In this document: positions 11,968 through 24,600 of the stretch, in pieces
Numbering within the stretch: the first letter of the stretch is position 1
Layout of the letters: every line of letters begins with the position of its first letter
Origin: Gnetum montanum
Taxonomy: Eukaryota; Streptophyta; Gnetopsida; Gnetales; Gnetaceae
Assembly: GCA_015680685.1 (NCBI GenBank)
Contig: MNCI01004881.1
Location: forward strand, 625,677 to 689,676
Direction: 5' to 3'
DNA: 64,000 bases
Notes under the pieces: generated by a model
What the model saw: only the letters and a program-made list of their open reading frames with translations
The model's database searches: none
What the model was told of the DNA's origin: nothing
Program-made: the position numbers and the translations under genes

Positions 11968-13875
11968 GAATAAAAACTCGTCCTTGAGTTCCTTACAAAA
12001 TATTGGGAAGGTATGGGATTATTAACTGAATGATGACTGACAGTGACATGGAATGATAGACTCAAAGTGCCCAGTGAATGGATTGACAAACATATTACAA
12101 CATTGGTATTCATAACCATTATGGTGAACACTAGACATAGATGACATCCAAACCCTTATTTGATAGCTTCAAGAAAGAGAGAGAGAAAAGAAAATGAGGC
12201 ACATTACTGTTGATGTCAAAATTGTGCACACCATTGTTCATCCATGGCCACATGATTAAGCATGTTCCTTGCATAAACACTCAAGCTCTAGTCCATCCTG
12301 AGTGCTCCTTCCTATCCCAGTCCATTGTTCATGTGATCACCATCTACACACACAACACAGTCATGAATTAGCAAGTATAGATAAGATATAATGTAATTGA
12401 TATCTTGCCTCAATATGAAGCACATTGACTAGGTTGTGGCTATGATAGATACTAGGTTAGAAATTTGTAACTTGATAACTACCCAAGGTGTAGGGGTGAG
12501 ATGAGTAATGAAATGGAAAAATTTGCGATAAGCTCCCACGACTAAGAGGGAATCTCCGGTAGCAATAAGATGGAAAATAAAAGAATAAGGAAGGTTAGAG
12601 AAATAATAATGGTGAAGCCAGTAAAAAGGCATATAAGGGCAGAGAAAATGAATGTCATATATGGGATGAAATGAGAAATAGTTGAGTGCAAGAAATGTTT
12701 AAGGAAAAGATCTTAACAATTGCACCAAAAAGGAATGCCAATGGATCCTCCCCAAAGCAAGCTCATGCCCTTTATGCATTGACAACCCTCATATCAAAGA
12801 GTCCATAGGCTCTTGGGATGACATATGGAGGTAACTATTAAAAATTCACCCACAAGAATTTACCCAAGAATAACAATGTGTCAACCAAGATATAGACTAG
12901 TTATAAAACCGACAATGAGGTAGAATACTGGAAGAAATATGGAAAGAGAAGAGATAATGGAATGGAATCCCAAAATCAAGGTTGTGTAAAGTCCCTTGTG
13001 TATGTGATTAAAGTGACTTAATATAACTTAGTCCAAATATAGATTAAAATTAACCACATCCAGTGACCTCACATCAACATAGTTGGCCAACCCATCCTCT
13101 TGAAGCAGCAAGGATGCTTCCATAGAGCCACCACCATTCCAATAAGAGGAGAATAGAGAAGCAGGAAGCGAGAAAGGGACGTAGTTAGAGGGCACTTTCA
13201 GGGATGGGTAACATGTCTTTCTAGTTCCATAACCAGTGTTTGTAGTCCATGTTCCTTTATTATTTCTAAGGGGCGTGCTTTGAATTCTCACTAGTTTTTT
13301 TTTTTTTTGAGTGAGAACCATACCATGCAAAGACTTATTTGATTTAGTCAACTTCCTGATATTGGTTAATAGCGGAATGGCGGAAAACCCATGAAAAACA
13401 TCCAAGTTCTCAAAATAATGGCCAACACAAATATGTTGAATCCCCCTTGAAGTTACACCCTTTTCAATCCATTTGAATCTTTCCTTGGTTTGAAGAATAC
13501 CAAGCCACAAATTCCTTAATAAGTTTACTTAGAAAATTGGATAGTACATTTCCAAAACAAAGGGAGACCATAGAATTAAATGGATGAATGGATGACATGG
13601 ACTGATTGCCTATTTTATCAAAAGAAACCATATCTTAGCATCAACATTAAAAGTTAAAGGTAAAAACCAAACATTAGCAATCAACACCATTATAGTCCAA
13701 CCCACCATTATGAGCACTTATTATGTGACAAGTGAAAATAATTCAAACAAAAATGTAACAAAGAAAGAAATAGTAAAAATGTTAACGATGGTGTAAAAAA
13801 AACTAGTAAAGATGAAAAATGTGTAAAACAAAAAAGACAAAGGAAATTGAGGCTTAGAATGGTTAGCATTGGTGG
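11968..13875 (-). other. post-pol noncoding region of RE-C
   Basis: About 1.9 kb without ORF3. Segments match the post-pol regions of RE-B and RE-D in reverse, for example the GGGGCGTGCTTTGAATTC stretch near 13262-13280 and the ACATGTCTTTCTAGT stretch near 13210. The 160-codon minus ORF at 13028-13510 has no recognisable domain and overlaps those noncoding matches, so I do not call it a gene. The pol-end purine motif is at 13876-13895 (reverse). Confidence 0.6.
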
Positions 13876-13899
13876 CCATCTCCCCTGTGACTAATTTAT

Positions 13900-15150
13900 A
13901 AGGACAAATCTAAAATAATGAGCAAGGTTGTCCATTAATAGAGGTAGTGTTAGTACTAGCTGTTTTAATCTCATGGAAAGGTTTGGTTTGCTAGATGTTA
14001 ACCAATAATTTCTTATCCGAGCTTTCAAATTTATAGATCATCATGGCCTCTAAAGGAAAAGTTTCATAAATGATATAAGGTCCTTCCCATAGCATTTAAA
14101 ATTTAGTTTGTTATAGCACATGTGCGAGATTCTAATACAGAACCTTATCTCCTGGTTGGTATTTGACTTTTCTAATTCTTAGGTCATGACATTGTTTGTT
14201 AAAGGCCTTATGCAGTTCATTGGATGACAGGGTAGCTAATCAGTTTTCATCTAGCAAGTTAAGGTTCATTAACCATTCTTTCTATGCTAGATTGAGGTCA
14301 AGGTTAAGGTCACATGCTATAGATAGTGTACGAAGCTTAGCTTGGATAGGAAGTGTTGGAATTTTACTGTACACTAACTCATAGGGAGAATAGTCTATAG
14401 GGAGTTTCCATGCAGAGCGGTATGCCCAAAGAGAATCATTTCGTTTGGTGCTCTAGTCTCACCTATACTTGCTAATGGTTCATGTCAATATTTTTGTGAT
14501 CTCCCTATTGGTAACTTTGGCTTGACCATTCGCTTGAGGTTGATATGGTGTAGCCAACTTATGCTTAACTCCTAAGTGTTGCATTAATTTTCAAAAATTT
14601 TCACCTATAAAATGTGTACCATTATCAGAAAGAAGTGCACAAGGCACACCAAACTTGTTTACGATTTTTTGTTGAACAAATCATGCATCGGTAGATGATG
14701 TATCGTTAGTAACAGTAGCTACTTCTATCCACTTTGTAAAATAGTCAATAGCAAAAACAATGTAGGCTTTTCCATTGGACATTAGTGTAATAGGCCCCAT
14801 AAAATTAATACCCCATATGTCGAAGGGTTCTAAGGGTTGAATCCATTATTGTGGACCCTCCATTCTAGCACTCATTATCCCATTACATTGGAAGCACTCA
14901 TAAGATTGGATGAAATGATGAGCATCCTAGAATAATGTAGGCCAATAATATCCTACAAGCAAGATTTTAATGGCTATTTATCTCCCAGCATAATGATGCC
15001 TACAAACTCCTTCATGAGCATCTTGGAGAACTTGCAATTAATCTACATCGAGAACACACCATCAAACCAAGCTATCTAAACACACCTTGTAAAGGTGTCC
15101 ATTGATCTCCATGAAATGTTTGACTCAATGGAGAAACTATTGTTTATTTT
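13900..15150 (-). pseudogene. pol: integrase domain of RE-C
   Basis: Read in reverse. The C-terminal part (DKVLY, WEGPYIIYETFP) is at about 14020-14160. The LPIDYSPYELVYS block is near 14360-14410. The second catalytic segment, LLSDNGTHF, is near 14610-14640 with its Asp intact. The first (GINFMG-type, altered) is near 14800-14830. The N-terminal zinc part with EGVCRHH is near 14985-15020. Several stops lie between. The order and motifs match RE-B and RE-D. Confidence 0.82.
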
Positions 15151-15175
15151 TAACATCCAGCCCTTGTGGTATTTC

Positions 15176-15680
15176 TTATGTGAGAAGATAGGTAAGAATG
15201 CTACTATACCAAATTGTATCTATGGGTGATTGATCATTTATTACACCTACAAAGAGGAGTTCATTAGGGAAGTGATCCAAAATTGGGTACTCGTCCTCTT
15301 TGTTATCCCATAGCAACTGAGATAATTGATTGGCAACAACATTCTTGGTGACTTTGTGATCTATCATCATGAGGTCGAACTCTTGTAAGATCACAAACAA
15401 TCGTATAATGTGAGGGCTCACCATTGGTTTATTCATAAGGAACCGAATTGCACTATGATCTATATGTATAAATACCTTACAGCCTAGCACATAGTGCCTA
15501 AATTTTTCTAGTGCAAATACCACGACCATTAATTCTTTTTTTGTTGTGGTATAGTTGAGTTGTGCACTAGCGATACTTTGACTTACATAGTGAATGTAAT
15601 AGAGAAATTTTTGGTCATCTAACTATGTAAGTATTGCTCCTAAAGCAAAATTGGACACATCAGTCATTATGTGGAATGGT
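15176..15680 (-). pseudogene. pol: RNase H domain of RE-C
   Basis: The 117-codon open piece at 15176-15529 encodes MVVVFALEKFRHYVLG, then VFIHIDHSAIRFLMNKP and ILQEFDLMMIDHK ... NVVANQLSQL, the gypsy RNase H core and its linker to integrase. The preceding part (DVSNFALGAILT, about 15625-15665) is separated by stops. Confidence 0.88.
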
Positions 15681-15689
15681 CTAAACTAG

Positions 15690-16630
15690 TCTGGAGCTTG
15701 TAGAATGGGTGTTTCTATGAGCTTCTACTTCAAGGTCTGAAAAGCTAACTCACATTCCCTGGTCCATTCAAAGGGTATGTCCTTTTTCGTTAATTCTACC
15801 AATGGTTTTGCAATTCTTGAAAAGTTCTCAATAAAGCATTTATAATAGCCAATATGTCCAAGGAATGATCGAACGTCTTTTATAGTGTCAGGTTGATGAG
15901 TGATTCCTTGGATAACTTTAATTTTTTTAGGATCTACCTCTATCCCTATTTATGAAATTTTATGCCCTAATACAATGCCCTCTTGGACCATTAAATGGAT
16001 TTTATGCCAATTGAGCCTTAGGTTGGTTTCAACACATCATTTTAGCACTTGCTCTAATAGGTCTAATTCTTGTTCAAAGTGTGCACCGTAGGTGGAGAAA
16101 TTGTCCACAAAAACCTCCACATCATTTCCTATTTGTTGCTGAAATATACTAAGAACCAAACGTTGAAATGTTACTGGAGCATTGCACAAGCCAAATGGCA
16201 TCTGCCTATATGCAAATTTTCCCCAAGGACTTGTGAATGTAGTCTTGGCTTGGTCTTTTGGTGAATTTTATTGTACCCACTATAACCATCCAGAAAACTA
16301 TAGTAGCAATGCCTTGCAATGGTATCTAAAACTTAGTCAACGGATGGCAATGGGAAATGGTCTTTAAATGTTGCCATGTTTAACAACCTAAATTTTATAC
16401 ACACCCTCCATTTACCTTCCTTTTTAGATGCAATGACTAATGGACTAACCCATTCACTGTCAGCAATGGAGTAGATGAACCTGATCTTCAAAAGTTATTC
16501 AATTTCTTCTTTAACTACTTGCTTAAGCTTTGGATTCAGTTGTCTCCGTGGTTGTTGTTGAGGCTTCATAGAGTGGTCAGTGTAAATTCTATGTTAGCAT
16601 ATCCTAGGAACTATTTTGGTTAATTCGAGA
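15690..16630 (-). pseudogene. pol: reverse transcriptase domain of RE-C, catalytic box changed
   Basis: Read in reverse: HHS/NP...KAW (about 16600), then VNGLVH...FIYSIADSEWVSPLVI (about 16430-16490), PFGLCNAPVTFQRL (about 16150-16205) and the catalytic box near 16094-16112. The box reads EVFVDNFSTY, so the second Asp of the F-x-DD box is Asn (GAC AAT). A single G-to-A change explains this. The LGHKIS-like and thumb parts follow at 15850-15980. Stops break the frame. Confidence 0.84.
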
Positions 16631-17720
16631 TATAACCAAGTAAATGCTTTCGACCACTTATTTACTATCTTCAACAGATTTTCTTTTTGTTGAGGGGTGA
16701 GCTTAGCGTTAATGATTACCAATTTTCCATTCTTGAGAAATGTATACTCCATACTAGTGGGCAATGGTTTTAACTCAAGGGGCTCTTGCTTAAATTCATC
16801 AGGGATTTCCAACTTGCTCCAGTTGATATTTTCAACATCAGAACTTGGAAGTTGAAGATGGACTTTCTCTAATGTATCTATGCTATTGATATAGGCACAA
16901 GTCAAGCTCTCATTTGGTTCCATGCATAAGGTTGAATTGCTCTCTCGGTTAGCTATTAGCCATTGGGTGCCTTCTTGTCTTGTGGCTGCTGCATACAGGC
17001 ATCTTTGTATGTCAATTATTTGTGCACATTGGTTGCATGCAAGCAATGTTAAGCGTTGTACAAACTAGGATCTCTACATGTAATTGCACCTTGTGTCATT
17101 GTATGCAATGCATGGAAATTTCTTCTTCTCGATCCTCCCAAACATATTTTCTTTTGATATTTCTAGGGAAACATCATGTATTCCTAGGCGTGCATCAATC
17201 ATGCTTAGCCATGCTCTTCCCATTATGATTGGGAAGTCCCCCTTATAGTTATTAAGTTGAATCACTAGGAAATCAGCTAGATACGACCACCCACAAATAG
17301 TGGTAACAATGTCCTCCACTAGTCCAATGGAATAGTGATGGACTGGTCAACCAACTCTAAACAAACGTTGCTCTTTTTTAGCAGAGGTAGGTTCTAGGCT
17401 TTGTACATTTCTTGAGAGATTAAGTTAACACCAAAACCTGAATCCAAAAGACCTTTGCAAGGAACACTCCCAAGGATTTGAAAATATATAAGAGGACTTC
17501 CAGGATTAGAGAATTTCCTAGGAAGATGACCAGCTTTAATCCAATTTATGATGGCATGAGTTAACATGATAGTTTGCATTAAGTGCAATTTTTGGTTTGA
17601 AGGAAGCTCTAAAGATTTAAATGATGGTGAGGCATTCGGAGAATTGACTGCTTGTGGTTGTAAGGATTTGGTTGGACTATTGGTTCTAAAGAAAGATCTT
17701 TTCTTTGATTGATTGTCCAA
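16594..17720 (-). pseudogene. aspartic protease and protease-RT linker of RE-C
   Basis: The best preserved protease in the window. GLLDSGFGVNLISQEMYKAW lies at about 17390-17465 with the DSG triad intact. VTTICGWSYLADFLVIQL (about 17250-17310) and FPIIMGRAWLSMIDARLGIHD (about 17170-17240) follow. Further on, in a separate open piece (16594-17046), is the linker with RCLYAAATRQEGTQWL, LCMEPNESLTCAY and NINWSKLEIPDEF, also seen in RE-B (7560-7860) and RE-D (25260-25540). Confidence 0.82.
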
Positions 17721-20100
17721 ACTAGTAATACGTTGAGGATTAACAACCTTTGTAGCATTACGTTGCTATGGCTGGGCAGGAAGCTCACCCTGCATAGTTA
17801 GAGTTTGTGGTAATGGAGCTAAGGATGGAAGAGATGCAGTTAGATGAGAAGGATAGTACGTATGTGGAACATCACTCCTAGGAGAAGGAGTTCTATAGTA
17901 CTCATGAATTTGGTAGTGAGGCTGAGGAGTAACATGACTAATAGAGTCATGTGGAGAGATCGGTTGTTGAACGTAATACTCGTATGGGTTAGGTTGATAG
18001 TAAGGGTATTTCTGACATGGTAGTAGCATTCTCCATGATTGTGGATGTTTCCATTGTTGATACTACTCATTTTGTTGTGGTGGAGCTCCACTTGGATAAT
18101 ATTTCAAGGGTTGGTGGAACTGCTTTAGGTTACATTGAGGATAAGGTAACCTTCTAGGTATTTTTCATCTATTTAACCATGGGTTTAGTGCATACACCCT
18201 AGACTCTTGCAGATGTGACACTACTAGGTAACATCCTTTAGGATGGTCATATTGCCAAATTTCACATCTACCATCATTGTTTGTGTCCAAATCCACAACC
18301 TCTTTAAGGATGAAAACTTTGCCCTTACCCTTGTTATGTGCATATTCAACTTCTTTCTTTTTTCTTCTCTCTTGGTCACTACTTTTTTCTCTAGACTCCT
18401 CTACTATTTTTAGAACAGTTTGAAATTTATTATCTAGGGAGTTCCACATTTGATCTACCTTTGTTGATACTTCCAATGCAAATTTTTGAATGGGAAAAGT
18501 CTTTCTATTCACCATCTCTTCAAGTGGTGACTCTTCCTCATCTTCGCAAAATCTAATTTCCTTATTTCAAAGGGAAGGATCTCTATTGTACTCTTTTTCA
18601 CTTTCTCTTTTTCTCAACTCACTTTCCTCCTTGGAAATTTTCTCCAAAAATCTTTGTATTTGATGGGCTCTAAGCTCAGATATCCTTCCTTGGGCATAAG
18701 TCCCAAGGGTTCTTTGCATTTTGTACCTAAGCCCATCTACGAGATGGTGTAGTTGTTCCTTTTGCGAGTAACCATGGCCAGGGAAATGATGTAATAATGT
18801 ATAATATCGGCCCATGGCAACATCCAAGGATTCGTGTCCTCCCTGTTTTCATCCTTGGATTTGCTTACACAGGTTGGACACTCGGGAGTACGCTTGATAC
18901 TTATCAATGAATAGCTCTAACATGGTACTCCATTAACGAATGGATTCTAGTTCTAAGGATTGGTACCAACTTTGCACTTCCTTAATCAGTGTTCGTGGAA
19001 ACAAATTTAGTTTTTACCACTCGTTTTCTATGTTTTGCAAGGCACATGCATTGTGGAATGATTGTAAATGGTTTTGAGGATCAGCACTGTATCCTCCTTC
19101 AAATCATGGGATGTTATTCATGCATAGTCTTTTGATCCTACAATCCTTCTGGTGACTTGTTGGAATCCTAACGACCTCTATTATATCTAGCATACTTTAG
19201 GGGCAAGTAGGGGTTCATCATGATTGTATTATATATGGCATCTATAATGCCTATGTTGTTCCCTACTCTCCCTTCTTTCGTGATGTGCCTCTTTGGAATG
19301 CCTTGATCCCCTTTCTTGAAGATTTTGTCTATGATCTCTATTTCACCTACCATTATCCTCATGGTCTCATCCTTTTCAATTGTGTCCAAATATTGAAGGA
19401 GAGGGGGAAGGAGATGATGAAGATGAAGAAAAAGGAGGTCAGCACCATGACGGTGCCTATTACCTTCTTTTCAATGGTTGCAGCCTTGGTCATGGTTACG
19501 ATCAAAATGTTCATCTTTGTCATGCATTCATGTTCCTTTTTTGGATCCTTTATGTCCATTGGTATCAGAACCTGGGTTATGAATAGTTGAGTGAAGATTC
19601 TGATACACAACTCCTTGACCATGGTCAACGAGAGGAGCATTATTTTATGGAAAACCTCTCGAGGCAGGTTCACCACCCTCATTTTTACTTAGGACATACG
19701 GGACATCCTAAGGCCACTTCCCCTTCACAAATTTGTAATTTCTCTCCTGTTGTAGATCCCTTTGACATTGTGTCTTCATGGGTCAATACTCTCTCGAGTT
19801 GTGTTCATGCACAAGGTACTCTACTTGTAAGTGCTGCATACCAATTCGTGTGAGAGCATGAAGAAGCATGCTTGGGATTGAGCAATCAGGAGGTAACACT
19901 ATGCTACCTTCTAAGTCATGCTATTGCAATTATTCATCCTGGTGGAGGATAAGGGTAAAGTTTGGTACATACTCATCGGGATGAGCATATACCAAGCAAA
20001 ACTATTGGGGCACTGGTGGATCATCATGTGTACTCTGTCTCCAATTGTTCATGGTGTTAGACCTAGGCAATGAAGCACTCTCATAAGAAGAAGGAGACAT
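17721..20100 (-). pseudogene. gag: gag pseudogene of RE-C
   Basis: Start ATG at 20100 (reverse), MSPSSYESASLPRS. The early segment VYAHPDEYVPNFTLILHQDE is near 19940-20000, the capsid core near 18560-19100 and the knuckle at 18231-18266. The knuckle reads CEIWQYDHPKGC: the second Cys is Trp, a TGC to TGG change. The Pro/Gln/Tyr-rich tail is at 17766-18165. Open pieces are up to 116 codons (18165-18515). Confidence 0.78.
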
Positions 20101-20216
20101 GATTGATTATTCAGTGTGCGATATTCTTTTTCAATGATTGTAGGATAACTAACCCTAAGGGTTCGTTGAATGATGGAATGATTTCCTAAGTTCTAATCAG
20201 TGCACAAACAACAAAA

Positions 20217-20234
20217 AACCCATCAACGGTGCCA
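20217..20234 (-). promoter_or_regulatory. primer-binding site of RE-C (tRNA-Asp type)
   Basis: On the reverse strand TGGCACCGTTGATGGG, one base from the 5' LTR. It matches the tRNA-Asp 3' complement over its first ten bases with one transition. Confidence 0.82.
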
Positions 20235-20235
20235 A

Positions 20236-21085
20236 TGATGAGCAGCAAGGTATCCCTACGCCCAACCATACAAATATGAGCATTCACACGCGATCTAGTC
20301 GAACTCCAAGGATTAAGTGCTTATGTGCTTACATAGAACAAGGATGGGTTATGCGATCATTGTCTTCCCAAGCTTACTTGTAAGGCATAATTTTATGGTT
20401 AAGTAAACTTGAGGTATATGATTTTTTATGCTTTTTATGTTTTATATCTTAGTCTCCTAAGTGTGTGAAATGAAAAGATTTAGTTAACTAATGGGTTTGT
20501 ATAACTCTAATGTGAATCAAATCCTAACATCAGCATCCGTTCCCACTCTTTAGACACATCTTGAACCAGTGTAACACTACTGGGATTACCAAATGCTAAT
20601 CGTTACTGGGTTACCAAGTGTTCCACGTATGCTCGAAGTGGTCGTGCTAAGTGTGCTAACTTGTTGATAATTAACAATTCAATGGAAATAAGATTGATTA
20701 ACTATTGAAAGCATCAAATAACATGAAATGAAATAATTAAGCTATTCTAAATGTTACAAGGTTTATCACAAAGTTCGTCTTTATTTCCAGACATAAGGTG
20801 TGCTTAGGTACACAATGCTCGAATAAAGATCTGTTCACTTTATGACTCCTACTGTGGGCACTCAGAAATAATTCTAACTCTAGAAGGGAAAAATTGCAAG
20901 AGTTCAGCTAAGGGACTAAAAAATAACCTTCAAACCAAGGGCCCCTGTCTCCTATTTATAGGCGACAAGACAGGTTCCAACATCTCATGTCCAATATCGC
21001 TTTGGTAGCTCTGATATCGCGTATCCAATATTGAGGGCCCAATATCACAAGTTTGATATTGAGGGTGTGATATCGGGACTCATCA
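20236..21085 (-). repeat. 5' LTR of RE-C
   Basis: 850 bases, TGATGAGC to ACTCATCA on the plus strand, paired with 11095-11954. It is 10 bases shorter, with small indels and scattered, mostly transition, differences. GATATCG-type repeats lie at 20990-21075. A reverse TATA (CTATTTATAG) is at about 20952-20962. Confidence 0.92.
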
Positions 21086-21151
21086 CTTTTCATGTAACAA
21101 GTAGTGAGTCCACATCATCCACCCATTCATATACTCTATGGTTTTCCTTGT
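21086..21151 (+). other. 66-bp island of RE-B between RE-C and RE-D
   Basis: Begins with the second CTTTT TSD copy and ends with CTTGT, the left TSD copy of RE-D. CATGTAACAAGTAGTGAGTC and GGTTTTCCTT match RE-D's own post-pol region at 28690-28751. That identifies it as part of RE-B's 3' noncoding region. Confidence 0.85.
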
Positions 21152-22045
21152 TGATGAAGTGTTCAGTTGATACATCAACTGGGCCGCGTTAACAGAGCCT
21201 CGTTGATGCGGCCGCGTTGATGTGACCCCATCGATGTATCCACCCATGTGTTAACATGACCCCATTAATGCAGAGTCTGTCTCTTGCTATAAACATGCGT
21301 GCACCTGTAGCATTTATGACATCTTTTTGAGTAGTTATAGCCAAACTCTTACAGTTTGTTCTTGTAAGAGCTAGAATATTTTCTAGGTGCCTGCAGTACG
21401 TGTGAGAAAGGTGTACGGCTCTTTATTTGAGCGCTAATGTACCTAAGCCCATTGGCATGACCTACAATAAAGATGAGCTTTTTGAGCATTCCTTGTAGCA
21501 TTTGGATTTAATCACTTAAGCATTTTAATAGTTTAATATTTCAATGCTTTAATAATTTTAGAAGCTTTTATTGTTATCATTTTACAATTATTGTCCTTTC
21601 ATATTCTATGAGAACCATAGGCATGACCATCTCGAACAGAAATCAAAAACTTGGTAACCCAATGATGCTTAACATCTGGTAACCCAGTAATGGATAGGGT
21701 ATGCTCAAGATGTGCATGAAAGATGGGATCAGTTGCTTATGCTAGGGAAAGTTAAGAAATAGGGTAGAATAATTATAGATTACACAACTTTTCATTCCTT
21801 ACAATTAAAGAATTATACTTTAAAAGATAAAAATAAAACCAATAAAAATCATTTGCCTCAATCTCACTTAACCATCACTTTAGAACACCATAAGTGAGGT
21901 TGGAAAGATAACGACTGTTCTAACTAAGGCTTGTTGGCTAGAGTTCAGTGTATGCAAGTGCTTATAGTCTACGGAATTCGACCAAGTCACACGTGAACAC
22001 CCATGATTCATATGGTTGGGCATAGGGGTAACTCACCACTCATCA
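21152..22045 (+). repeat. 5' LTR of RE-D
   Basis: Starts TGATGAAGTG and ends ACTCATCA. Its U3 differs from that of RE-B, RE-C and RE-E. In place of GATATC repeats it has GGCCGCGTTGATG/TGACCCCAT repeats (21180-21275), with TATAAACA at 21288-21295. From the AATAAAGA signal (about 21463) onward it rejoins the common family sequence. Confidence 0.93.
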
Positions 22046-22046
22046 T

Positions 22047-22064
22047 TGGCATCATTGCTAGGGA
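22047..22064 (+). promoter_or_regulatory. primer-binding site of RE-D (tRNA-Asp type)
   Basis: TGGCATCATTGCTAGGGA begins two bases past the LTR. It fits the tRNA-Asp 3' complement with several C-to-T and G-to-A differences. Confidence 0.82.
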
Positions 22065-22210
22065 CTTTTAGTCTTACATGTGTTATCTAATCTTAACAAG
22101 ATCACCATTCACTTCATTGGAACATACCTAGGATAGTGAAATCTACGCACGCTATGTGGTTTAAGTAAAAGAACAAGGCACACCTATTGAGTTGTTATCT
22201 AATATCAAAA

Positions 22211-24600
22211 ATGTCTTCTTCTCACATGCGAGATGGATCCAACCCACCAATGCCATAGGAGTGTCAGGTGGTATACGCACATCCAAACGAGTATATCCCC
22301 AATTTCACTATTATCCTATATCAGGATGAGCACCTACAATGGTGGAACATGGAGGGTAACATCATATTACCTCCTGATTGATCGGTTCTTGGAATACTAC
22401 TTCAAAATCTTACAAGACTAGGCATTTAGGACTATGATGTAGAATACATAATGGAGGATCATGACTACCAATATTATCATCCAACTAAGCCACAATGTGC
22501 ACAGGACCAGCAACAGGCGGAACACCATGAACACTTAAAGGGGAAATAGTTCAGTAATTCTTTGTTCTTGTAGGATTCACATGATGATGAGCAACCTATT
22601 TTTCACAATTCCCATTTAACCGAACCTTCTTTGATGCATCAAATCATCTAGTCCATCATCCAAAGCAAGCAATCAAGCGACCGTGAGCACCAGGATGATG
22701 AAGGATAGCACAACAAAGATTGCAGCAAGGGGAAAGATGGACATGAAGATAAGGGTCTTCATCAGAGTAGAGGAGGAAATCATCATCAGGGTAGTGGAAA
22801 TTCTTCTCCCTCTTCTCCATCTTATCATTCCACCTTGTCTTCATAGAGTTTTGACTCTGATCGCAACTATAGTAGGAAGGATCAGGGTGATGGCAATCGA
22901 AAAGCCCGACAGGATCACAAGGACTGACAAGGATGACATGAAGAAAAGCATGATCAATCATGTGAATCTCACCATAAAGAAAGGAGGGAAGCCAAAATCA
23001 TCATAGAAGCCATGGCCAACAATAGAACTATGACTTGGATGAACCACTACTAGCTACTCGAAGCATGCTTAACATAGCTACGGCGGTTCAAATACCTAGT
23101 AGGCACTTGAAAGATAGTCAGATCAAGCACCTTGACATGAACAATATCCCCAAATTTGAAGGGGGACATAATTATGATCCATAGACTCACTTGCAAGCAT
23201 TCCATGATGCTTGCACCCTATAGAACATAGATTAGCAATAACTCAAGTTGTTCCCCTGAACACTCATCAAGGAAGCAAAAAGCTAGTATCAGTCTTTGGA
23301 GCCAAAATCAATCAGAAGATGGAGTATGATGCTAGAAATTTTTAATGATAACTATCAAACCTACTCTAGAGTGGCTAACCTAAGATGAAAAATCCAAGGG
23401 TAGAAATAGGATGGTCATGAACCCTTGGATGTAGCCATGGGCAGATATTACTCATTGTTACATTGATGCTCTAGTCATGGCTACTCTCAACGGGAATAGC
23501 TCCACCATATCATAGATGGGCTTTGCTTTGAAATAAGAAAGACCTTGGGCGTTTATGCTCAGGGATGGCTATCTAAATTGAGGGCCCATCAACTACAGTG
23601 TCTCACTGAGCAGCTAGCCAAAGACAAAGGTGAATTAAGGAAAAAAGAGAGAGCAGAAGAGTATAATCAGGACAATTCCATCTGAAGGAAGGAAGTCCAA
23701 TTTTGTGAAGAGGAGGAAGAATCACCACTAGATGTAACAGTGAACCAAAAAACCTTATCCATGCAAAATTTTGCCTCTAAAATTTTGGCCAAGGTTGACA
23801 AGATGTGGAACTCTTTGGATGAAAGGTTCCAAAGTGTCCTGAAAATCGCGGAGGAATCCAAAGAGCAAAGTAATGAGTAAGATCAGCAAAGGAGAAGAGA
23901 AGCTAAATGTGCCTACCATAAGGGTAAGGGCAAAGTTTCTATGGTAGAATGGGTTGTAGACTCTAACACAGAGGAGGAGGATGGATGTGACATATGCTAG
24001 TATGAACATCCTAAGGGGTGTTACTCGGTGGTGTCACATCTACAAGAGTATGGGGTGTATAAGCTGAATCCTCGTTTGGCAAAAAGGAAAACACCCCGAA
24101 GATTACCTTATCCACAAGGCAATCTGAGGTAGTTTCACCAACCACAAGGATATTATCCAAGTGGAGTGCCACAGCAACCCTACAAGTATTATCAACAATG
24201 GAAACATCCACAATCATGGGGGATTCCACCTCCAAGGTAGCAGTACCCTTACCGACAGCTAGATCCTTACGAGTACTATGTTTAGCAACTAGTCTCCCCA
24301 TGGGACTCTTCTAGTCACGTGACATTTTAAACTCATTACCACCCCCTGAAATACTTTTGAATACTATCTCCATCACCCCAGGATGATAACCCACATCTAT
24401 ACTATCCTCCGTCACCTTCTCCTACCATCCCTACTCATCAACCCCCCACTCAGCTACCTCATGCTCCACCTATGTAGGGAAAGATACCACCATAGCCATA
24501 GCAATGCAACGCCATGAGGGTTGTCAACCTACAACTAACATCTCAGCCAAGTGGATCGGAATCAAAATCATGGAAATGCTCTTTCTTCTGACCCAATATC
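22211..24600 (+). pseudogene. gag: gag pseudogene of RE-D
   Basis: ATG 22211 (MSSSHMRDGS). Then QVVYAHPNEY-x-x-NFT-x-ILYQDE (about 22265-22330), the NIPKFEGG core (about 23143-23165), and the FHDACTL / LEPKSIRRWS-like region to 23350. An acidic/basic helical part at 23600-23930 contains LAKVDKMWNSLDERFQSVLK. The knuckle at 23986-24021 has the third codon of its spacer pattern changed to a stop (CDIC*YEHPKGC). A Pro/Gln/Tyr-rich tail follows to about 24480. Confidence 0.78.

Larger units (their letters stand above)
11095..21085 (-). mobile_element. RE-C: Ty3/gypsy Athila-like element inserted in RE-B
   Basis: A complete but decayed element in minus orientation, 9,991 bases, with a perfect TSD CTTTT at 11090-11094 and 21086-21090. 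On the plus strand: 3' LTR (11095-11954), PPT, 1.9 kb noncoding, pol (13900-17720), gag (to 20100), PBS, 5' LTR (20236-21085). It has pol but no ORF3. All genes carry stops. Confidence 0.93.

Noticed and set aside
13028-13510. 160-codon minus-strand ORF in RE-C
   Set aside because: It lies in the post-pol noncoding region. Parts align with noncoding sequence of RE-B and RE-D, where no matching frame is open, and no domain is visible.
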